Shown here: positions 24,364-32,997 of the stretch, one piece after another
How the letters are laid out: the number at the start of each line of letters is the position of its first letter
Position numbering within the stretch: the stretch's first letter is position 1
IMG/VR virus record: IMGVR_UViG_3300037502_001442
Coordinates: 1 to 64,000 of that record
Length of the DNA: 64,000 nucleotides
Direction: 5' to 3' (one strand)
Source of the DNA: a virus
The notes under the pieces: model-generated
The model's input: the letters and a program-made list of their open reading frames with translations, nothing else
Told to the model about the DNA's origin: nothing
Databases searched by the model: none
Translations under genes and position numbers: made by a program

Positions 24364-26200
24364 GGCGCTAGTTACATTCTCTAACCCCGACAACGGAGAG
24401 ATCAAGGTCAAGGTACCCGCCGTTACTGGTCTGTCTGAACTGTCAATCTCCTACTTTGGTAGGTCTGCCAGCAACGGTTATTGGGCTGTCCCCAAGATCG
24501 GTGACGAGATTGCCGTCTCGTCTGACGACGAGCACATGACCAACCTGTTCTGGGTGCAGACCGAGCCCTATAACCCTGGCACCAAGGAACCTACTGGAAT
24601 CTCCAACAAGAGCGATTCCCTCATTGCGTTCGATAACGCAACCCGAACCTTCACCATTAGGCCAGCCGCTCGCTCGTATGAGGTGTGGGTAAAGGGAGTC
24701 AAGTACAACATCACCGAGCCCAAGTCGGTGCAAATTCCTAACGTCACTGGCATTTACTTCATCTCCTTTGGCATCGGCGCTGAACTACAGGAAAGCGTTG
24801 ACTTCTTCGATCTGGAAAACTGCGCCCCAGTTTCGTACATCTACTGGCGGGAAGTGGACCAGAAGGCTGAGTTCTTTGCTGACGAGAGGCACGGCATCGT
24901 CACGGACTGGCAGACCCACGAGTATCTGCACCTGACTAGGGGTGCCGCTTTTGGCCGTGGTCTGAGTATCAGCGACTACGTGACAAACGGGGATGGTTCC
25001 TCGGCCGATCATCTTAAGTTCAGCCTTAACTACGGCTTCTTTTACGACGAGGACATCAGGGTAGACATCATCCCGTCTGCTTCTCCCACCCCCAATACTT
25101 GGGAACAGAGGCTCCAAAACGGTGCTTACTGCCCGATCTATTACAGAGATGCCAACGGGTGGAAGCAGGACGTTGCTACGCAAGTGTGCATCAAAAAGGG
25201 AACACTGCACCCGTACTACAACAACATGTCGGCCAACTCTTTGGTAGAGATGACGGCTAACAGATATGCTGTTTCTTGGGTAGTTGCGTCAAACAACCTG
25301 AACGAGCCCGTCATTATTCTCATGGGACAAGCACAGCACTCCAATATTGGAGGGGCGCAAGATGAGACCTGGAGCGGGGTAAATCTAGAGGGATTGCCCA
25401 TCTATGAGTTTCGACCACTATACAAAATCATTTTTCAGTCATTAAACGCCACTCAAGGAGCGGCTATACGCGAGGTGGAGGACATCCGCTATGCCACCTC
25501 AGTATCTACTGGGGGTGCCGCCGCTTCTGGAGATACTGTGCCTACGGGTAGTGTTGTGGCATTTGCAGGGTCTATTGCCCCCAGCGGTTGGCTTGTGTGT
25601 GACGGTTCTGCCGTAAGCAGGACGACTTATGGCTCCTTGTTCTCAACGATCAACACCGTTTACGGAGCGGGGGATGGGTCTACAACGTTCAACCTTCCTG
25701 ACCTGCGCACAAGAGTCCCTGTTGGTAAGGCCGCGTCTGGGACGTTCGTGAACTTAGGTGCTACTGGTGGTGCGGAAACCCACACCTTGACGACGTCTCA
25801 GATTCCTGCGCACAGCCACACACAGAACCCGCACAACCACACGCAAGACTCGCACGACCATGCCCAACAATCCCACAGCCACACTGTGGGAACTGGCGGT
25901 ACTCACGACCATGCTATTTTTGTAACTGGTACTAACGACACCAGCCACACCCACAACGGGGCCTCTACCACCACATTTGTGGCAGGTACTCCTTCGTCGG
26001 GTACGGGAGGCAGTAGCACCGCATCCCCAATATTGGATGATGGTTCGCACAACCACTCCCTTACATCGACCACGGCTAACAACCTCAGCACTACGGCTAC
26101 AAACAACGAAACTACCGCTACCAACCAAAACACGGGCGGAGGCCAGTCCCACAACAACCTCCAGCCGTACATCGTCCTGAACTACATCATCAAGACCTGA
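24350..26200 (+). CDS. Spike OB-fold fused to a His-rich tail-collar domain
   Basis: The N-terminal about 80 residues look like the gp5/VgrG OB domain (RALVTFSNPDNGEIKVKVP...YWAVPKIGDEIAV, in part). A beta-rich middle follows. Residues about 398-470 form a phage tail-collar domain (SIAPSGWLVCDG, NLPDLRTRVPVG). The end (about 480-605) is packed with HSH, HNH, HDH pairs and Thr/Asn repeats, like metal-binding needle tips. This combines hub spike and collar-fibre in one 616-aa chain. Confidence 0.8.
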   Translation: MFTHRALVTFSNPDNGEIKVKVPAVTGLSELSISYFGRSASNGYWAVPKIGDEIAVSSDDEHMTNLFWVQTEPYNPGTKEPTGISNKSDSLIAFDNATRTFTIRPAARSYEVWVKGVKYNITEPKSVQIPNVTGIYFISFGIGAELQESVDFFDLENCAPVSYIYWREVDQKAEFFADERHGIVTDWQTHEYLHLTRGAAFGRGLSISDYVTNGDGSSADHLKFSLNYGFFYDEDIRVDIIPSASPTPNTWEQRLQNGAYCPIYYRDANGWKQDVATQVCIKKGTLHPYYNNMSANSLVEMTANRYAVSWVVASNNLNEPVIILMGQAQHSNIGGAQDETWSGVNLEGLPIYEFRPLYKIIFQSLNATQGAAIREVEDIRYATSVSTGGAAASGDTVPTGSVVAFAGSIAPSGWLVCDGSAVSRTTYGSLFSTINTVYGAGDGSTTFNLPDLRTRVPVGKAASGTFVNLGATGGAETHTLTTSQIPAHSHTQNPHNHTQDSHDHAQQSHSHTVGTGGTHDHAIFVTGTNDTSHTHNGASTTTFVAGTPSSGTGGSSTASPILDDGSHNHSLTSTTANNLSTTATNNETTATNQNTGGGQSHNNLQPYIVLNYIIKT

Positions 26201-26207
26201 GGTTTTT

Positions 26208-26621
26208 ATGAAGGCTATTTCCATCCCATTCCGCTTTGAGAACGGCAAGGTTGCTTCCACGGAAGATAACGCCGTGATTGCCAAGCAACGGATCATCGAC
26301 GTCTTGGCGACCAACAAATACGAAAGGGTCATGCGCCCCGAGTACGGGGCCAGCGTCTCCAGCCTGTTGTTTGAGCCTTTGGACCCCCTGATCCTGGCCG
26401 ACTACAAGGTCGACGCCCTGTCGGAAATCAACGACAATGTGAGCAACGCCCGTGTTTTGGACATTGCCTTCCAGACCTCTGGGGATTTCGTATACAATAC
26501 AAATGACGAATCAACATTGGTTGCCCGTGTAATATACGAAGTTGCAGGACTTGGACTCACCACGTTCACCTTTACGGTGGACACCACGCAGATCTTAACC
26601 GAAGAAACCCCCATCTCATAG
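26208..26621 (+). CDS. Baseplate wedge protein (gp25-like)
   Basis: 137 aa. IPFRFENGKVA, then KQRIIDVLATNKYERVMRPEYG (in part) and SSLLFEPLD are the conserved gp25/lysozyme-like wedge blocks (about 5-65). Gp25 joins wedge subunits to the sheath. It is directly followed by the J-like gene, as in most contractile phages. Confidence 0.9.
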   Translation: MKAISIPFRFENGKVASTEDNAVIAKQRIIDVLATNKYERVMRPEYGASVSSLLFEPLDPLILADYKVDALSEINDNVSNARVLDIAFQTSGDFVYNTNDESTLVARVIYEVAGLGLTTFTFTVDTTQILTEETPIS

Positions 26622-26628
26622 GACAGCC

Positions 26629-28206
26629 ATGGCTACTTTTGACTACACCAGCAGGGACTTTGTCTCTATCAGGCAAGACCTGATCAACCGCGCCTCTCGG
26701 CTAGTTCCTGAGTGGAATAGGACCGACGACTCTGACTTTGCAAACGTCCTGGTTGACCTCTGGGCGTACATGGGGGACATTCTCCACTTCTACGTGGACA
26801 GAGCCGCCGCAGAGACTTTTCTACCTACGGCTACCCAGCGTGAATCCGTGCTGGCAATCGCAAACCTTATGGATTACGTGCCCGCCTCTTCTCGCGGTGC
26901 AAAGGGAACCATCACGTTCAACGTCAACAGTGTCCCCACTAACCAGACAACCTATACGATTCCTCAGTACACGGTTTTCATTGGCTTCGATGACGACGGA
27001 AACGAGTACAAGTACTACTCCACGACTGCCGTAACCGCCGCCAGCGCTGGAAGCCAGCACTCCGTGACTGTGGTGCAAGGTGAACTGATCAATGAGGAGA
27101 GCCTGGGCCGTAGCAGTGGCACTGCTAGTCAGAGAATCAACTTGACCAAAAAAGGTGTTGAGTCTACCAGCGTGTCCGTGTATGTCTACGAAGGGCCAGT
27201 GGATGCCTCTGGTAACGCAACTGCCGTTACTTACCAGTACGTCGAGCAGATTTCGTCCGCTGGGTATCAAGACAAGGTCTTTACTACCCGCCTTACCTCG
27301 GATGGCTACACCATCATTGAGTTTGGTAACGGGTTCAATGGTGCTATCCCCACCACAAACGCGGCTATCACTGCATCCTATCGTGCTACCTCGGGTGCTC
27401 TGGGCAACCTGTCGCAAAACAAAGTGACTCTTGTGGGTGGCACTCCCAACCAATACATCTCGGTTGTCTCTTCGTCCGCTATGTCTGGTGGCACGGACAT
27501 CGAGTCCATTGTCTCGATCAAAGAGAATGTGTCGCGCTTGTACAGGACACAGGATCGAGCGGTGTCCCTGTCGGACTACAAAGACCTGACTCTGCAAACC
27601 CCTGGTGTGGGTAAGGCTACGGCCGTTTATCAGAGCAACACCAGCACTGGGGCGTCTGTTCTTGTCTACCCCGTCCCTACTCAATCGGCATATCCACCTG
27701 CGGCCGTGTCCAACCAAGTCCGACTCACGGTGCCCACCTCCATTGTGGAATACACCGAGTCTTATCTGCGTGACAAGTCCATGGTGGGAGTAACCGCTTA
27801 CGTTGCCAACAAAAGCAGTGCCTCCGCTGGGGTCACCGCCTACATCGAGTGCGTACCCGTGTATGTAGCGATGACTGTGAACGTACTACCCAACTTTGTG
27901 CAGGCTGTAGTCAAAGAAAACGTCACGGCCGCTATCAAAGAACTTCTGTCTTTTGACAACGTCTCGTTTGAAAAGAGGCTGAGTATTGGAGAGGTTTATC
28001 GGGCGGCACTCAGCGTTCAGGGTGTCGACTTCGTGGACATCACGCAGTTGAACACCAACAGGCTGTCGGCTACGGTTACAAACATTACCCCAGATGTATC
28101 GACAAACTACACGGCAACTAAACTTCTCTGCTTTGCCGATGACGTGGACAGCACCATCGCCATTACCCTAACCATGGTTGGTGGCCTCACTGGCGTTCAG
28201 GTGTAA
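26629..28206 (+). CDS. Baseplate wedge protein (J/gp6-like)
   Basis: 525 aa. The N-terminus, with DDSDFANVLVDLWAYMGDIL (about 29-48) and FLPTATQRESV, matches baseplate J/gp6 proteins, which form the wedge backbone. Middle beta repeats and a C-terminal domain with SFEKRLSIGEVYRAALSVQG (about 450-469) also fit. The order gp25, J, I is preserved. Confidence 0.92.
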   Translation: MATFDYTSRDFVSIRQDLINRASRLVPEWNRTDDSDFANVLVDLWAYMGDILHFYVDRAAAETFLPTATQRESVLAIANLMDYVPASSRGAKGTITFNVNSVPTNQTTYTIPQYTVFIGFDDDGNEYKYYSTTAVTAASAGSQHSVTVVQGELINEESLGRSSGTASQRINLTKKGVESTSVSVYVYEGPVDASGNATAVTYQYVEQISSAGYQDKVFTTRLTSDGYTIIEFGNGFNGAIPTTNAAITASYRATSGALGNLSQNKVTLVGGTPNQYISVVSSSAMSGGTDIESIVSIKENVSRLYRTQDRAVSLSDYKDLTLQTPGVGKATAVYQSNTSTGASVLVYPVPTQSAYPPAAVSNQVRLTVPTSIVEYTESYLRDKSMVGVTAYVANKSSASAGVTAYIECVPVYVAMTVNVLPNFVQAVVKENVTAAIKELLSFDNVSFEKRLSIGEVYRAALSVQGVDFVDITQLNTNRLSATVTNITPDVSTNYTATKLLCFADDVDSTIAITLTMVGGLTGVQV

Positions 28207-28209
28207 CCA

Positions 28210-29964
28210 ATGGCTCTGTCCTCCTTTACCCTAAAGAAGACCATCGTCTCTGGTGGCTCGGCTCTTAGGCGCACGCACGTAAACCAAGATGCCAGCGACC
28301 CCGCTGGATCTGGTGACGTCGTAGAGGACAGCGGTCTTCGTTCAGACGGGTTCGTCATCGGGGTTCCTACTGCCGCTGACGAGTCAACGTTCTTTGCTGA
28401 CATTTACGAGCGCGGACAAATTGAACTTGGGTGGTCCCTTAGCGTCGCCCTATCTGATACCCCAGTTGCTGGTAGTGACCCCAACGTATACGAGGCCGTG
28501 GAGATTCTCATCCGTGGTTCGGGACAGGGAGAGCCTGAGACAGCGGCCGACGGCGTACAGGTCACCTCCGTCATTTACAGCAACTACCGAGAGTCTTACA
28601 CCGACGTCGCTGGTGCTGGTAGGCCCTACATCGCAGATGGTAGGTGGGCATATTACTCCATGTTTGTTCGATACCAGAACTACCTGGGAGACGCCTTCTA
28701 CGAGAAGATCACGTCGATCTCTATTCAGATGCCTTACAACTTTGGCTCTGCTGACCTTCTCTGGAACAAGATTCCTGCCTACTACAGGGAAGCCGACAAC
28801 GCCTATGTCTTGCAAAACGAGAAGACGTACAACTACACCTCTGGCCCTCTGCGCCGTTTTATTGATCTCATTGGGTGGGAACTAGATCAGTACCGTAGCA
28901 CCATCTACGACACCCAAAGAATCAACGATCCCGATGTCATCCACAGTTCGGCCATCGATGCTCTAGCCACTCAGATGGGTGTGCCTTTCACCAAGGACAT
29001 TCTTGGGACCGAAAAGTTGCGGGTCATTCTGGACAACATCGGGCACCTTCAGCGCACCAAGGGCACGCTGAACAGCATTCAGGAGTACATCAGCGCTTTG
29101 ACAGGCTCCCGAGTTTCATATGATGCTTCAGGGACGCCAGTGGTCTTTAACGTCCACCCACAGCGAGTTAACCTGACGACGGACCCGCTCTACCAGAATC
29201 CCGCCACCACAACGGACTCTGTCGGTGATGTCTATCGCAAGTTCTTTGCAGGTTTGGATGGTATTCGTGAGCATGGTTGGGGAGTATACGTCGACCAGGA
29301 CTCCAGTGTCACCACCCCTCCGTCCATCACCGTGTCTGGTGGGGCAGTTCAGGTTGTGCTGGATGCTGGTACTGGAACCAGCAACGTTTACCTGTACAGC
29401 CGTGGGGCTTTTACGTACAACAATGATTTGACGTATTACGCCAGCGCTGAGACTGGGGCCAGTTTCTCTCTTCGCTTTGTAGATTCCGCCCATGTAACTA
29501 CAGAGTTGGAGTCTGGGTCTCCCCTGGTGACCTTCTACGACTCGTGGAACAACAACCTGTCCGCGTCCGCTGTGCCTGTGTACTCCAACATCAACGCCCC
29601 CAACAGAAGGATCGTTGGCAGTGTGCCCAGCACGACTACTCCCGAGGACAAGACTGTTGTTCCAGTCTTTGCGTTTGAGGTCAACCACAGCGCAGGAGCC
29701 AGCGCTACCCTGAACTTCTCCAAGCCTCTGGTCGAGCCCAACGGGGCTACTGGTGTGTTCTTCACTGGCAATAGCGCCCTAGGGCCGTTTGACTACCGCT
29801 GGGGCCCTAGCGACACCAGCAACCCCCATGAGGACTTTTCATACTTCTCAATTGATGCTTACCGATCCCAGGAAGTGGCTGACTATGTGGTAGAAACATA
29901 CGTCAAACCAGTTACGCTGGAGAAAACAACAGGGTACGTAATCAATTGGGATGTTCTTGAATGA
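28210..29964 (+). CDS. Tail protein I-like/baseplate wedge protein
   Basis: 584 aa after the J-like gene. The middle (about 180-300), with LLWNKIPAYYREADN and the helical region ending VILDNIGHLQRTKGTLNSI, matches the gpI-like fold that closes wedges and holds fibres. The C-terminal half (about 360-580) is beta-rich, like a carbohydrate-binding or fibre-attachment domain. No dedicated large tail fibre gene follows, so this region could carry receptor binding. Confidence 0.75.
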   Translation: MALSSFTLKKTIVSGGSALRRTHVNQDASDPAGSGDVVEDSGLRSDGFVIGVPTAADESTFFADIYERGQIELGWSLSVALSDTPVAGSDPNVYEAVEILIRGSGQGEPETAADGVQVTSVIYSNYRESYTDVAGAGRPYIADGRWAYYSMFVRYQNYLGDAFYEKITSISIQMPYNFGSADLLWNKIPAYYREADNAYVLQNEKTYNYTSGPLRRFIDLIGWELDQYRSTIYDTQRINDPDVIHSSAIDALATQMGVPFTKDILGTEKLRVILDNIGHLQRTKGTLNSIQEYISALTGSRVSYDASGTPVVFNVHPQRVNLTTDPLYQNPATTTDSVGDVYRKFFAGLDGIREHGWGVYVDQDSSVTTPPSITVSGGAVQVVLDAGTGTSNVYLYSRGAFTYNNDLTYYASAETGASFSLRFVDSAHVTTELESGSPLVTFYDSWNNNLSASAVPVYSNINAPNRRIVGSVPSTTTPEDKTVVPVFAFEVNHSAGASATLNFSKPLVEPNGATGVFFTGNSALGPFDYRWGPSDTSNPHEDFSYFSIDAYRSQEVADYVVETYVKPVTLEKTTGYVINWDVLE

Positions 29965-30212
29965 GTTATTTACTAGCAGGACTAGCGGTCTACAAACTGA
30001 TGCAGTTGCTCAACTCCCTAACCCCTAGGGAGGCCATGCCTTGGGTCAAGGTTCTTACGGGAATTATTCTGGGCTATGCGATAGCAATCCCATTTAGTGT
30101 TCCTGACAGGTGGACATCGGGGCTGGTTGTCGCTACAATCGCCTCCGCATGTCATGGCGTTCTGCGGTGCATCACACTGTTTGGCGACATGGCGCTTAAA
30201 AAGTCCAAGTAA
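29961..30212 (+). CDS. Small membrane protein, possible holin
   Basis: 83 aa with hydrophobic stretches at about 3-16, 28-45 and 52-72 and a KKSK tail. The topology and place at the end of the late operon suit a holin. The 6807 gene is the competing candidate. It overlaps the upstream stop (ATGA). Confidence 0.55.
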   Translation: MSYLLAGLAVYKLMQLLNSLTPREAMPWVKVLTGIILGYAIAIPFSVPDRWTSGLVVATIASACHGVLRCITLFGDMALKKSK

Positions 30213-30224
30213 CAGGAGCAACAC

Positions 30225-30968
30225 ATGAAATACGGGATTGTGGGTAGTGGCGAAGCCACTGCCTCGGTGGTTCACGCAGGTCTGTCAGACCTTCTTTCCA
30301 AGGATAAGAACGCTGAGTTCCTTATCCACGCCAGGAAGTCGCCTCAGGGGGCAGTCGGGGATGTCTACGACTACCTCATCGACAACGAGGTTTCCTTCCG
30401 CGCCTACACCAGAATCGACGACAAGGCGCCCAAGTTGCTCCTCGATTCGGCTCTGGACGTCGTCAAGACCGACGACCCTCTGAAGAGCATCCTCAACGAT
30501 GCAGAGACGATCCTCATCCTGTGGGACGAGAAGAGCCCCGAGAACTCTGAGAAGATTTGCCTGATGGCTGACGCTGAAGGCATCGCGGTCCTTGACCTGT
30601 CTATGGCCCTCACTCCCATCGTGATCGAGTCGTCGGATGAGGCTCCCAAGGAAGAGCCTGCACCGAAGCAGGCCCCTCAGGTTGAGGAAGACGACGATGA
30701 GACCGAGTTCGTGCCCTTCTCTCGTGCAGAACTGGAGTCCATGACCATCGGAGTTCTCAGACGGCAGGCCAAGGCTCTAGGCATCGAGGGCTCGTTCACG
30801 ACTAAGGAGGCACTGGTCGAGGCCATCACCGCCGTCAATGGAGGTGGCGAAGTCGCCTCAGACGTGCACGTGCCCAAGAGCGAGCAGGCAGTTGTGGTCT
30901 GGTATCAGGACGGACAGCCCATGACTGTCCACATCGACTTGGAGAAGTTGAAGCCTCTACTTAGTTGA
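30225..30968 (+). CDS. Unknown protein with C-terminal SAP/Rho-N-like helix
   Basis: 247 aa. The N-terminal about 135 residues start with MKYGIVGSGEATAS and look like a small Rossmann-type fold. An acidic linker follows (about 135-165). Then comes a helical SAP- or Rho-N-like segment (SRAELESMTIGVLRRQAKAL, about 167-186), which often binds nucleic acid. The last 12 nt overlap the convergent Dps-like gene. The function is unknown. Confidence 0.65.
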   Translation: MKYGIVGSGEATASVVHAGLSDLLSKDKNAEFLIHARKSPQGAVGDVYDYLIDNEVSFRAYTRIDDKAPKLLLDSALDVVKTDDPLKSILNDAETILILWDEKSPENSEKICLMADAEGIAVLDLSMALTPIVIESSDEAPKEEPAPKQAPQVEEDDDETEFVPFSRAELESMTIGVLRRQAKALGIEGSFTTKEALVEAITAVNGGGEVASDVHVPKSEQAVVVWYQDGQPMTVHIDLEKLKPLLS

Positions 30969-31394
30969 GGCTGTAAGCATCCAGCGCCACTTCTTGTGCA
31001 CGTCATCACGGCCTGCCAAGAAGTCCATGATCCCCTGCTCGTTCTCTTTTTCGGCAGACGCAATGGCCTTGTTGATGGTCTCGATGACCCCATCGTTGAC
31101 CTTCAGCAGGGCCTTTGCCATTGCCTTGGGCTCAGGCTTGACCTCCACGGACTCAACGGTGCGCAGGTCGGTGAACTTGCTGAGGGTAAACGGGGCGTAC
31201 TCGTCGAGTTTGCGGATGTTCTCTGCAATCGGGTCGATGCTTCCATAGACGTCCCCGTAGATCTCGCCAAAGAGGGCGTGATACTGGTGGAAGTCCTCCC
31301 CCTCCACGTTCCAGTGATAACCCTGGGCGACGAAGGACATTGTGACAACATCAGACAACAAGGTCTTCAGGTCGTCAGATAACTTGCTCACCAC
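30957..31394 (-). CDS. Dps-like ferritin-fold protein
   Basis: 145 aa, the length of a Dps subunit. GYHWNVEG (about 25-32), FHQYHALFGEIYGDV and IAENIRKLDEYAP hold the His, Asp and Glu ligands of the inter-subunit ferroxidase centre of Dps. It could protect phage DNA from oxidative damage or bind host DNA. It is the last gene of a five-gene minus-strand operon and runs convergent to the late operon. Confidence 0.85.
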   Translation of the reverse strand: MVSKLSDDLKTLLSDVVTMSFVAQGYHWNVEGEDFHQYHALFGEIYGDVYGSIDPIAENIRKLDEYAPFTLSKFTDLRTVESVEVKPEPKAMAKALLKVNDGVIETINKAIASAEKENEQGIMDFLAGRDDVHKKWRWMLTASTK

Positions 31395-31681
31395 TTCACC
31401 TTGTCTGCCCAGTAAGCGGCGCTCATCTTGCCCTTGGCAATATTCTTGGCGTGACGCGCCTTGAACGACGCACGCTTGTCCTTCATGCGCTCGGACTCGC
31501 CCTCCTTGGGCTTGCCTGCGGTCTCTGCACCCTGCTCACCAAAGCGGATGGTCTTGATCTGGTCACCTTCCTTGGCAACCACGATGTGCGACTTGGTCGG
31601 ATGGTCAGGGGTGCGCTTGGGCTTGTTGTAGCCCTCGACACCTGCCCGCTCCAGTCGGGGGTCCTTCTTCTTTGCGGCCAT
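31388..31681 (-). CDS. Small basic protein (DUF6321-like)
   Basis: 97 aa, rich in Lys/Arg. The pattern AGVEGYNKPKRTPDHPTKSH (about 13-32) and the end ARHAKNIAKGKMSAAYWADK resemble a family I know from aquatic phages as DUF6321. The function is unknown. It overlaps the Dps-like start by 7 nt and shares the AAKKK opening with the 31938 protein. Confidence 0.7.
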   Translation of the reverse strand: MAAKKKDPRLERAGVEGYNKPKRTPDHPTKSHIVVAKEGDQIKTIRFGEQGAETAGKPKEGESERMKDKRASFKARHAKNIAKGKMSAAYWADKVKW

Positions 31682-31938
31682 TACTTTTTCCTCGCTGTCT
31701 TAGAAGCCTGTGCGGCTTTCTTGGTGTTGGGCACGAACTGCTTTCCTTTTTTCGTGCCCTCTTTCTTCTTCTTGCTGGTGGCTTCGTACTCTTCGTCACT
31801 CAGCGACTGAATCGCCTTCTTCGGAAGGTAGCGCTCACCAGTGGCGTCAGGACCTTGAGTGGAAGGCTTGCCAGACTTGGTGCCCCACTCTTCCTTCGTC
31901 CACTTGTCCAAGGACTTCTGTGACTTTGCCTTAGCCAT
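31681..31938 (-). CDS. Small basic protein (DUF5872-like)
   Basis: 85 aa. The SLDKWTKEEWGTKSGKPSTQ and ATGERYLPKKAIQSLSDEEY blocks are those of DUF5872 as I recall it, with a Lys-rich tail. The function is unknown; the basic charge suggests DNA binding. Coupled by 1-nt overlaps on both sides. Confidence 0.72.
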   Translation of the reverse strand: MAKAKSQKSLDKWTKEEWGTKSGKPSTQGPDATGERYLPKKAIQSLSDEEYEATSKKKKEGTKKGKQFVPNTKKAAQASKTARKK

Positions 31939-32129
31939 CAGTCCTTGTATCCTCCGCCCTTGGCCTTATACTCCTTGGCCAGCATCTGGGCTTTTCTGGC
32001 AGACCACTCACCAGGGTCTCCACCCTTGTCGCCTGCCTTGATCTTCTCGAATAGTTGCTTGCGCAACTTTGGCTTGGTGTAGTTACCAGCCTCGTTGACA
32101 CGAGACTCGGTCTTCTTTTTCGCGGCCAT
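31938..32129 (-). CDS. Small basic protein, aquatic-phage family
   Basis: 63 aa. VNEAGNYTKPKLRKQLFEKI and GEWSARKAQMLAKEYKAKGG are conserved-looking blocks, seen in small proteins that accompany DUF5872/DUF6496 genes. The charge is strongly positive. No function is known. Confidence 0.7.
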   Translation of the reverse strand: MAAKKKTESRVNEAGNYTKPKLRKQLFEKIKAGDKGGDPGEWSARKAQMLAKEYKAKGGGYKD

Positions 32130-32302
32130 TACTTCTTCTTGGTCTTCTTCTTGTCGTCTTTGCTTTGACCAGACTCAGAGAGAGCGATGGCGATGGCCTG
32201 CTTACGGCTCTTGACCTTGTCGCCAGAGGAGGACTTGAGTTTGCCCTCCTTGTACTCCCCCATGACCTTCTCGACCTTGGCTTGTTGTTTCTTGGTAGCC
32301 AC
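32129..32302 (-). CDS. Small basic protein (DUF6496-like)
   Basis: 57 aa from GTG 32302, chosen because AAGGAGG sits 5 bases upstream; the TTG at 32320 would place that site inside the gene. KVMGEYKEGKLKSSSGDKVK then SRKQAIAIALSE matches DUF6496 as I recall it. It is the first gene of the minus-strand Dps operon. Confidence 0.75.
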   Translation of the reverse strand: MATKKQQAKVEKVMGEYKEGKLKSSSGDKVKSRKQAIAIALSESGQSKDDKKKTKKK

Positions 32303-32344
32303 CTTGTCCTCCTTTGACAAATCTTGAAAAAGATGGGATGCTCA

Positions 32345-32356
32345 ATGGTACACCAT
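32345..32356. promoter_or_regulatory. inverted repeat ATGGT-AC-ACCAT between divergent operons
   Basis: A perfect 5+2+5 palindrome lies 43 bases upstream of the minus-strand operon and about 140 bases before the plus-strand replication operon. Its place in the only divergent gap of this region suggests an operator. No clear -35/-10 pair is visible. Confidence 0.35.
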
Positions 32357-32364
32357 AAACAGCA

Positions 32365-32404
32365 ATACCGAGGACCTAACCACGGATGGCTAGGCCCTCG
32401 GTAT
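32365..32404. terminator. strong stem-loop in divergent intergenic region
   Basis: ATACCGAGG (32365-32373) pairs with CCTCGGTAT (32396-32404), and inside it CCTA (32375-32378) pairs with TAGG (32391-32394). No T-run follows on either side. It may be a leader structure, a terminator without T-run, or a protein-binding RNA. Confidence 0.45.
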
Positions 32405-32496
32405 CACCGAGCAACCAACACAGGGGAGGGAACCGCAAGTGTCTACGGCGAGTGTATCATCGGCTTCCCGCAACCGTCAACCATAGGAGCAACAAT

Positions 32497-32997
32497 ATGA
32501 GCAACAACAAGTTCGGAGGGCCCTTCCTTCCCTTCCCACGATGGGCCATGAAGTCTCTGGTCGGGGACACCACAGCCATGGGGGTCCTCCTCCAGATGCT
32601 GATGTTCATGAACCCCGACAACCAGACCACGACGACCTCGTACGAGTACATCGCCAGCCAGATCGGCGTGGACCGTAGAACAGTTATTCGCGCCGTCAAG
32701 CGTCTGGAGTCCATCGGGGTCCTGGTCAAGAAGACCCGCAAGAAGACGGACGGAAACGGCAACCTCTCCAACCTCTACGTGATCAAGTTCGATAGCCCTG
32801 AGGTCTTCGAGGTAGTGTCACCAGAGTCACTAGGTAGTGTCACGGGTGACACTAGGGGTGGTGACACCAGTGTCACTAGGGTGGTGTCACGGGTGTCACC
32901 CAATCAAGAGTATAAGAACAAGAGTAAAAACAAGAGTAACCGTACCAAGAAGCCGAATTCGGGGTACGAGGACTTGAGGGTGGACGAGCGCATATGA
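32497..32997 (+). CDS. Winged-helix replication-initiator-like protein
   Basis: 166 aa from ATG 32497 (AGGAG at 32485-32489). Residues about 45-90 form a winged helix: SYEYIASQIGVDRRTVIRAV, KRLESIGVLVKK. This is like DnaD/RepA-type and other phage replication regulators. A Ser/Thr/Gly linker (about 105-135) follows, with repeated GTGTCAC-type DNA in it. The C-terminus is YEDLRVDERI, a motif repeated at the end of the next protein. It heads the replication operon. Confidence 0.78.
   Translation: MSNNKFGGPFLPFPRWAMKSLVGDTTAMGVLLQMLMFMNPDNQTTTTSYEYIASQIGVDRRTVIRAVKRLESIGVLVKKTRKKTDGNGNLSNLYVIKFDSPEVFEVVSPESLGSVTGDTRGGDTSVTRVVSRVSPNQEYKNKSKNKSNRTKKPNSGYEDLRVDERI

Noticed and set aside
32820-32905. 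Repeated GTGTCAC/GGTGACAC units as iterons of a replication origin
   Set aside because: The copies lie within a Ser/Thr/Gly linker of the initiator-like gene and are irregular; a role is possible, but the coding low-complexity region explains them as well.
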